Assembly: GCA_022818135.1 (NCBI GenBank)
Contig: JAFMSR010000001.1
Location: 38,082,358-38,146,357 of the forward strand
Length of the DNA stretch: 64,000 bases
Direction of reading: 5' to 3'
Source of the DNA: Saxidomus purpurata
Lineage: Eukaryota; Mollusca; Bivalvia; Venerida; Veneridae
Within the stretch, counting starts at the first letter, position 1; the number at the start of each line of letters is the position of its first letter. The translations under genes and the position numbers were made by a program. Of this stretch, positions 29,001 to 39,374 are shown piece by piece. Under the pieces are notes generated by a model. It was not told the origin of the DNA, did no database searches, and saw only the letters and a list, made by a program, of their open reading frames with translations.

Positions 29001-32000
29001 GCTCCTTCGTAAGTGACCCTCAACTGCAGGGGGTCTGATTCCTTAATTATTTTATGTCCCCTTATCAGATCAGACATGGTCAGATAAGGTATCTTTAGAC
29101 TGGACATTTAGCCCAATAAACATACCATATGTTTTGTTGACATGTAGAGATAATAGTTTATTACTTACTTCTTAATGTTTTTGTTTTCTTAAGAAATTTG
29201 TTATTATCCGACGATAAAAATGATTTTTAACACAAAAAGCATTTAATTCAATATTTCAAATGTGATTTCTTAGGCATATTTAGCAAGTTTTGATACATGA
29301 ACACATTTTTATTTGCGTGACAATTAATTTTTTTATCAAAATTAAATGTTTTGATTAAGAAAGTTATAAAATAAAATGCAGATATTCTTCAACAATTATC
29401 TTCATTCTGACCACAAACTATCTGTCTGTAAAACTTAAGCTTAAACAATGTTTTTTAACGAAGTATTTTATGGATCTTTGACTGAATAATTTATTAGTGG
29501 AACAGAAACATTGTACACGTTTCTCAGATTGTAGCCAAAGTAACTTATTTGAGTAAATTATTTACATAACTTAACACTTCACTCAGTGCATACCTTTATG
29601 GTATTACATTGACAATGTACTAAACACAACATGTGTTAAATATGCCTAGATTCTATTGAAAAGAATAGGAAGAATACTCGTTTTCTTCATTCTTATTCGT
29701 CATTTCTTTCAGATAAGAAGTTCTTCACTCTTTTAATTGTATACACCAGCATGTATCAGCTTTTACCTACTGTTATAGTAGCTATACTGAAGCTGGTTAT
29801 AGAAAACAGAAGCTAGTCTATCCTTTTCTGAGACCCCAACTGTGAACACACAGGCGTGGCCACATATCTCACATTCCTGTTCAAATGTATTTAACAATCA
29901 AAGATTTTTTACAATTTTAATTATTTTACAGAAACAAAAAAGACAAGAAACACCGGAAAAATACAAATATATCGGACACCATGGTACGTTTATGATGTAC
30001 AAGATATAGCTTTGGCACTACTTAACGTCTAGTTTGTCTATTTTGTCATATATCACAAATATGTGTTTTTATCCATTGCATGTAGACTCGGATTCCGTTT
30101 CAATTATATTTACGAATACACAAATTTCCAGTATAAGTTTCCTGTGGTCGTTAGTGTATTTCTATTTGTTTGTTTCAAGATAAAAGCCTTCATCATCATG
30201 AACGTCTTGTACATTATTATGTTAATTTAATATTTTTCCAGGGTCTCGGACCGGCGAAACCTCGGTTTTCGAAGATTTTTCCATCTATGACGGTAAGTGA
30301 ATAGCCAGCTTGCATAGGCCGTGCGTTTGTTCACATTTCTTAAATTTTGCATGATCATCGTTCCTAGCGTTGGCAATGAGCTGAACCACACGTTATCAAT
30401 TACACAGTCGTCAATTTGTGAAACCTCTACCTTTAAATGTTGCCAAAGACCAGCCAAAGCATGCTTCTGTTTATGTATTTATATCGCATCATAGGTATGT
30501 CCGTCCGTCCTTCCCTTTATTTCATGTCCAGTCTGTAACTTTGATATGCGTGAAGGGAGTTTCAAATCATATGGTATAAATGTTCAGCACATGAAGACGA
30601 CATGTCGTGTGCAAGACACACGTCCCTACCTCAAAGGTCAGGGTAACACCTAAAGTTTAATTGAATCATATATATGTATGCACGCTTCGTGTCCGGACTG
30701 TAACTTTGTTATGCATTGAAGGATTTTAAAATAAATTGGCACAATTGTTCAGCATACCATACCAAGCGAAAATGTGTCGCGTACAAGACCAAAGTTCCGA
30801 CCTCAATGGTCAAAGTCACACTTAAAGGTTAAAGGTAATGGAATCCTGTTTATATGCACACGTTCGTGTCCGGACTGTAACTTTGTCATGCATTGAAGGA
30901 TTTTTAACTTGGCACAATTGTTCAGCACATCAAAATAATATGTGGCGTATCAGACTCATGTCCATACCTCTAAGGTCAAGGTCACACTTAGTGTTGAAGA
31001 TAATGGAATCCTGTATATTTGTACACACCCGTGTCTTGACTGTAACTTTTGTCATCTATTAAAGGTTTTTGAAATAACTTGGTACTTATGTTTTGCCATC
31101 AAGACGATGTCATATGTCAAAGGTCAAGGTCACATTTAGAGTTTAAAGGTCATTGACTTCTGTTTATATGCACTCATTCGTGTCTTGAATGTAACTTTGT
31201 CATGCATTGAAAGATTTTTAAGTAACTGGGTACAATTGTTCAACACATCAAGACGATGTCCCATGTCCCTACCTGAAAGGCCATGCATGGAAAATTACAT
31301 GGCACAATTGTTGATCACATGGTGATTACATGTCACCCGTTACATTAAAGGTCAAAGTCACACTTAGAGGTCAGACGTTTCATAATCCAGTATATATGCA
31401 AATGCCCATGTCCTGGTTGTAACTCTGTTATACATCGAAGGATATTAAAATGAATTTGAATAATTCTGCAGCGGATGGAGACAAAGTGTCGTGCGCAAGT
31501 ACCGCGTCCACGCCTTGAATGTCAATGTCACTGACTGTGCGACACTGCTTTGGAGTCATTTGTCACTTATGAGGAATGACTCTTGTTTCACCAAAACTTC
31601 TACCTCCAAATGTAATAAGTAGTGTAAGTCTTTAACACCATAAAACACAGTATTCACCACATGTAGAAGAATAAATCCTCCAAGTACCGTATGAGAAAAG
31701 GGCAGTTGACAAAGGTAACCATCACAGGATATTTATTAACTGTAAATGGCATCTTTTTGCCAAGTGTAGAACTAACTAGCAATACATGCACAATATTGTA
31801 AATACACTTTAAAGCACATAACAAATACAAAGGAATAGATTGAAACTAACAATCGTAACAAGACAAGACTGTGCGACATGACAGCCAACACTAGCACGAC
31901 ATAGCAAGTACATCCAATAAAGTAGAAAAGGCACATAACATATGTTATGACTCACCTGATTTTAACTCTTTGTATGGCATCATTGACTGTGTAATAAATT

Positions 32001-35000
32001 GAATACAATTTATTTTGAAGTCAGTAAATAAAGCTTGTATATTTTTTAGCCTGGACCGGTAATAGGTGATGAAATGGAAATGACGGCAAGTCCAATACCA
32101 CCAATGTCAATATTCACCGGTGCGGCTAGAAACAAGCAGGTATGTACTTGAATTAAAAATGTATCAATATCGTTAATTCATTATCTTAAACATTTTATTG
32201 TGTTGTTGTAATGTTGTTATGTGCTGATAGCTATATGCGCCGATCTATCAGCTAAACGTCTAAACAATGTATGTGATTTGATTATCGTATATTTTGTGTA
32301 TTTGTGGGATTTTTTTAATTGAAATATTTTTCAAAAAAGTTCCTTTTCCAATCCAAATAGTAAATGCTTTGTGCAGTACCTGTAAACAGTAAATCTATTA
32401 TTATTTTGTTTTAATTAAAATTAGGATTGGAGAATTGTAAAGTGACTGTAAAGTAAACAAATGTCAAGTCATTGTTCATCTAGAGCACAAAAATTGAAAA
32501 CTAATTGTATTATAAGCTAAGTATACTAAACATTTGTTTTTATTTGAAAAAGTGCAAATAGAGTATTTTCTGACTAATTCTAAAATTATATTTTTTATTT
32601 TCACACATATGATTTAAGTTTTTTTATGCTTCGAACACATTTCAAAATAGAAGAATACACTTTCCTGTGGTGATGTGGATAGAAATGAAATTGGCGACAA
32701 AACGGAAGATGGAGATACCACTTTTGTTCACCCTAGACCAAACCGAACACAAAAGCAGCTTATTGACGATCTAAAAATGAAAAGGATAGAAGAATGTGTA
32801 TGTGTGATTTGTACACTGTATTAATTCAAAAAAGTTACTTTAAGATATATCATATGATAGTGGTTTTATTTCTTTCAAAACTTTGAATGTTGCTGCTCTC
32901 TCTCTATCTATCTCTCTCTCTCTCTCTCAAACTCCCTGCCTCCCTGCCTCCCTCCCTCCCCCTCTCTCTCTCCCTCTATATATATATTTATATATATGTT
33001 ATGTTTTTGTGCGATCTGTCTTTCATGAAAGGTTCAATTTCTAATAGTAAATGCTTTGTGCAGTATATGTTACAATGTCCTTTTAATTGAATTCGGACCA
33101 GAACCCTGTTAAAACCATATCTACATAAGGCGCTATTCTTTGAAACACAGAGGTAATATTCGATACTAATTCACATTATAAAGGCAACTTTTAAGTGACA
33201 AATATGTCTTCTACAGCAAAGAACTGAAAATAGTAAATGCTTTGTGCAGTATATATCAACAATGTCCTTTCAATTAAAATTTGGACCAGCATACTGTTAA
33301 AGGTTTTATCTACATAAGGCGCTTTTCTTTGGAACACAGAATAATACTAATTCACATTGCAAAGGCAACTGTAAAGTAAACAAATGTCAAGTTATAGTTC
33401 ATCTAGAGCAAAAATCTTGAAAATGTATAACATTTTAAGCTAAGTATCTTAAACATATTACTTTCCATTTGAAAAAAAGGTTAATTTCGGACGAAAAATG
33501 AAAATCGTTATTTTCACACATATGATTTACGGGTTTTTACCTTTGGAACATACTTTGATACAGAACAATGCATTTTCCAATCATGATGCGGATAGAAGTG
33601 ACATTGATGATGACATAACGGCATATGGAGATACGCCTTTTGTTCACCCGAAACCAAACCGAACGCGAATGCAGCTAATTGACGATCTGAAAAGGAAAAG
33701 GATAGAAGAATTGGTATGAGCAATTTTATACTTATTAAATGTACGCATTTTGTAGAATTAATCCGTGACGTGACTGGAGCCACATTGTTAGGACTAAGAA
33801 AAATTTGTGTGAATTATACTAAATGATAATGGTTTTGAATGTTGCCCCACTAAAACGTTTTAACTATTCATTTCCTGCGTAATAATTTTCACTTTTAGAC
33901 CAACGATGCTTACACTGATGAACAATGTCATCCACCGCCAGAGGCAGTGTGTAAACAACACTTAGTTTCGACATTCAAGAAAGATGTACAAAAGGCAAGA
34001 ACGTTTTATCTGATTTCATAAACGATATAAATATATTGGATACACGGGGGATGTGTTTTATGGAAGTCAATAGTCTTGCTTTAGTTTCTTTCTTCTCTTC
34101 TTTTAGTCAATGCAGTTCGCGTCCGGTTGAGTCATAGTGTCCAGCACTCTTCTCTTACTGTTGCTTTTACGAAGTTTTTTGCGGGAAATAATGTTATTAC
34201 ATATACTTTATTGAAACAGCCGACGACAATTAATATTTAAAGAATAAGCCAGTATTTTCAAACTTCAAGGCGTTGCAGTAAATTATCGATGCGGCAAAAA
34301 GTTCCATATTCGGTTTAAATACGTAAATTTGTCAAAGTCCTCTCTGTGTTATCTAGGGTGCTAAAAGCTTGTCCAAAATATCAGAAATTTTTTTTGTGCA
34401 ATGTTAAAATCAAACTCAACAATCAGCCTGTTTGCAGGTGTAAAAATGAAATAGTATCCGCTGCGGTAAACATTTGTAATTCGGGTTGGTTTGATGTTTT
34501 GTATGTTCGCCTGCATTAACTTCACAAGATGACAAAGAATGTTTTTAGATATGTGTCATAATGTTTAATATTGCGCCTACTCCTACAAGTTTAAAGACAT
34601 TTCAATTTTTTATCTTATTCAACTGTTATGAACTATTTTTTATTGACGTACCCTAATCCTTACCATTTTATCGACTAGGAGAGGTCAACCGGCAACGTAG
34701 AAGTGGCTCCGATGTCATCAAAGCCGTATTATTTTGGACATCTGACAAAGGTAGATAATATTTCTTTCTTTTTTGTTGCACAATTCTTAGTTGTGAAACT
34801 GTCCCATTTTATCATTAATCTGCACTATAAACATCTTTCCTGCAAAATTATTTTCAAATACATGTAGTACAATCGGATGTTGAAATCTTTTTCATCTATA
34901 TGACTTTGTGTGATATGTTTCAATACGATTATTTGCGGGGTGTTGAAAATAAAGCTGGAATATATTTTATTCAAATCTGCTGTCTGCCAGACGTCACAGA

Positions 35001-38000
35001 AACATGACATTGTTATAACAAGATAGGCATCAATATATATGGAAAAAATAATGTTATTATCGAAACTTTGTATATGTACTGCTGTATTCTTTCGTTAACT
35101 TACATACTATCTTTCGTGTGTTGTGGGTTTTTTTTTAATTTTATCAAGTGAGAGTTTTAATTTCATGTGTGTTATAATTTAACAATTTTCTTATTTATGT
35201 TGTATATGCACTAACGGTTGTATGTTTAATTCGAAAGGGGCAGTTAATGTTGTAACCTGTAATTTAGTGTAGGATTTAGTTCTTACAGCTTTTATAAACA
35301 ATACTAGATGATTGTTCTTTTAAATAGTTTGCATATAGTCGCGTATGACAAATGAATATTGTGAGCATCTTTCAAATTTTAGCACTTATGAGATTTTACC
35401 CAGTTATCCTCGAGTTAGGCATTCTATTTACATACCCTTACACTCCCTAGAAAGCATGGGAATGTTGCATTTATCCAAGCAACGGTCTTCTAAACTTTGA
35501 AATAATTAGTTTCTGTTCAGGAAGATATAGATCTATAGGCTATAAGTTTTTAACACTGGTTTTGCATTTCAAAAGGCCGACAATACCATCAATACTTTTT
35601 TTCAGTCAAATAATGTAACAAATGCTCAAAGGCCCAAATGCCTCTTTTTCCGTGTCGCCGGTCAAATTATGTTTTAAAAAGTAACGATGTGAGACCTTCA
35701 GAATATGATGCCGGTTGATATGCCTTCAAGAAATGCTAAATGACACACTACGCCTATCCAAATGTGTGACATTTGTGATCAAAAATGTTTATCATTGACT
35801 ATATTTCAAGTTTCTAATGATTACTGAATTCAGTACAATCGTCACAATATTAAAAATAATTCAAAAGAACGACATAAAGTTCCATTTTGATTCGCCGAAA
35901 AGTGCAATTATGCTAATTTTTTCAAATGAACTTGGGCTCGAACCTCTATGTGAACTAGGAGACAAAAGTCTCATTCCTTATTATATGCCACCACTGATAT
36001 TGATATCATTTGATAATAGAAAATTGACATGTATTCAGTTTGAAATAGACCGTTCTCGTGTGATTTAATGAATCTATCCCTATACAGTGCGTGGACTTTA
36101 AATTTCTTTCATTAGTATAAATAGTTTCTGACGTTAGCACGAAATATGCGTCACCGAGGGTAACTTGTTTGGCGGAAACGAGGCTCCGCAGTTACACGAG
36201 CTGACTGATATTTCAATCTAAACCAAATGTCTCATGATTGAAACATTATCTTTCATAGCGTCTTGCACTTTAAAGAAGATTTCTAAATGCAAACTTATCA
36301 AAGTGATGAATTATTATATAAAAACAAACGATATTCCGACGTTGTATTTAGGAAAGTGACGTCACAATTGCTAGTAACGTTACGTCATAAGTAACTCACG
36401 AGAGTCGTCTGGCATAGGAGGGGTGCCAGACCGGTTTTTCCAGCATGGGCAAGTTCACCGAAAATGATGATCCGATATGCAAGAAAATTAAATTCTACTG
36501 CTTTCTTGAGATTTTGTATCAGTGTTTGTTACTAATTTCTAACATGATGTACCGTACAAGTGTGGTATACATGCAGTATTAACATTACATTTGCTATTTG
36601 AAAATCTTCATCTGTAGAAGCAACAAACTGTGACAAGGCCATCACAAAAATACAGGAAATTTGTGGCATCGGAACTAAAGAAATTCATATTTTTCTCGAC
36701 CAGAAATTTACGTCAACCAACCTTATATTTCGATAACACCCTCCTAAACTTTGTTGAGGATCACAAACATCTTGGTCTAACTTTAAGCCAAGATGGCTGT
36801 TGGCACACACATATAAACACTATTACTACCTCAGCTTCTGATCAAGTTCTTGGATCGATGAGAATGTTAAAATACAAAAGTCAAGCGTGGTACTCTTACA
36901 AAATTTATATATCTTATCTCAGACCTTTGCTTGAGTATGCATCAGTTGTATGGGATAGTTGTACCCAATATGAAAAAGGACACTCTAGAAAAACTTCAAT
37001 ATGAGGCAGCTCGTATAGTCACAGGCTGACTCGTTCGTCTCTATTCAGAATTTACTCAAAGAAATGGTTGGGTCTCCCTTTCAGATCGTAGATCCATTCA
37101 AAAACTTATATTAGTTTATAAGCAAAAAAATGGTCTTCTTCCAAGCTACCTTGCAAATATTTTTCCACCTACAGTTCGTAACTCTAATACTTACGAACTT
37201 AGGAATAGCCCAAACTTCATTACTATGTCTAGACGCCTTGAAATATACTCAAGATCAGTAATACCTGCTTCTAAAACCTATGGAATAATCTTGACCTACC
37301 GACACGCAATGCTAATACACTCTCATCCTTCAAGAACAAATTGAAAATTAAGTTTAAATCACCTATAGTTCCGTCCTACTATCTAGCAGGAGAACGGTTC
37401 TTTACTGTAACGCAAACTCATATAAGAAACCGATGTAGTAACCTAAATAATGATCTCTTTTACAACAATTTACGAAATTATCCCGATTGCTCTTGTGAAC
37501 ACGGCATTGAAGATGCGGAACACTTTTTCTTTAAATGTAGTAACTATACAAATGCGCGTCGTTTATTGTTTATTAATACGCACAGATTTCATCCACTCAG
37601 TATAAACAAACTACTTCATGGAATCGATTCGATACCTGATGAGGAGAACACAAAACTTTTTCGGAAGTACAATCATACATAAAAAGTACACGACGTTTTA
37701 CAACCAATGGCCCCTAAATACATTATAATTATACAACTGACTTGAGAACTATTGGTCGGTCTGGGTGGGGGTGCTGTGGCGGCGGGTTTGTGGGGGCGTT
37801 GATAGGGTTAATATCAATATGATAACATACACTAGTATCAACGTTTCTTTCTTTTATTATTTTTTTTTTTTTAGATATTACAATATACGTGTATGTTGTT
37901 CTTTTTTTGTTTTTTTGCTTTTTTATTATTATTCTTTTCGGTATCTGAAAATCATGGCTTAGTTGTTTTTCTTTCTTACTTCTGCTCTCTACAGTAAACA

Positions 38001-39278
38001 AAAAACCGCTGTTTTGGTTTAATCAAACATTAGGGGCATGAGGGCGGCCAGGGGCGGGCCGATCTCTAATGTGTAAAAACTGGGCCCAACCCTTTTATAT
38101 GTCTTAAAAATTATAGTATACATAAGAAAACCGTAAACCATATAGTTATGTTTTTTGTATTATATGTTATAGATTTGTTCAGTAAAATTATTGTATAAAC
38201 ATGTACTAATACACTGATTCAACTTTGTATATGTGTTCTGTATATATTGAGTTGTAAAAAATATGATTAAACTAAAGAAATTATCTAAAAAGGTTCAGGT
38301 ATATAATGTATTTATATTCTATATATTAACATCAAGAACAAAAAACGGTGTATATTTATTGTTTATGCCAAACGCATTCAACATGACATTATGTGTATGG
38401 TTGAACCCATCCAACCCTTTGCAAAGCATATATTCACCGGGTGAGTTCAGGCAACATTTTGTTAGTTACGTAATATGATAAATCATGTGCCACAGTTAAT
38501 TCCTACAAACTCTTAGAATCTTAATTTAACTGCAGTTGTAAAATGTAAAGCGTAATTCTTGCACTGGTCCTATACATATTTACCAATCACCATGAATTGC
38601 GGATTACCACTGGACCATTTTTGTGTAATTGATATATTGAACGAATGTTTAATTGATATTGCTTGGATTGGAACTTTCTTCGGCTCATAAGATATTTTAA
38701 TAACTTGCTGCCAGTTACTTCTTTAATAAGGACTAGACTGTCAGCGACGTTGTGATAAAATGTATTGAAGAACGTGATATAGAATATACGATCGTAGCGT
38801 TTAACAGTTTTATGTATGGAATATAAGATATTATTGGTGACTGCAGCGCTATTTTAGGTGCATGTAATATTTTACAATTTCCATTATTTAAACACAATTG
38901 TACTTTCAGCTTTCAGAAAGAGTCCTGTTGCAGATACAAAACTTTTTTTCAGACTTTATTCAACATTGCACTATGTATAAATTTGACATTTGCCTGGATT
39001 ATTGCAGAGCAAAGATGAAACTAGTTCCGGGATTAGTTCAATGGTCCATGAAACCTCACATGAACAAATGTCTACTCCTGAGCCTAGTGTATGTACATTT
39101 TCACAAACCTGGTTATTGTATTGGTGATTATATTTTGCTATAGATAAAAGATGTATATCCTATCAAAATTTCTTCTTACATCACAGTAATTGCATTTACA
39201 TTGATTTTTACAATATGATCCATAAATAAACAATATCTCATTGGTCCAGAGCACGATCAATAAAGCAAAATATAAAAA

Positions 39279-39374
<96 letters not shown>

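Noticed and set aside
32887..33090. 67-codon open frame rich in Leu, Ser and Pro
   Set aside because: Translation of the TC/CCCT microsatellite.
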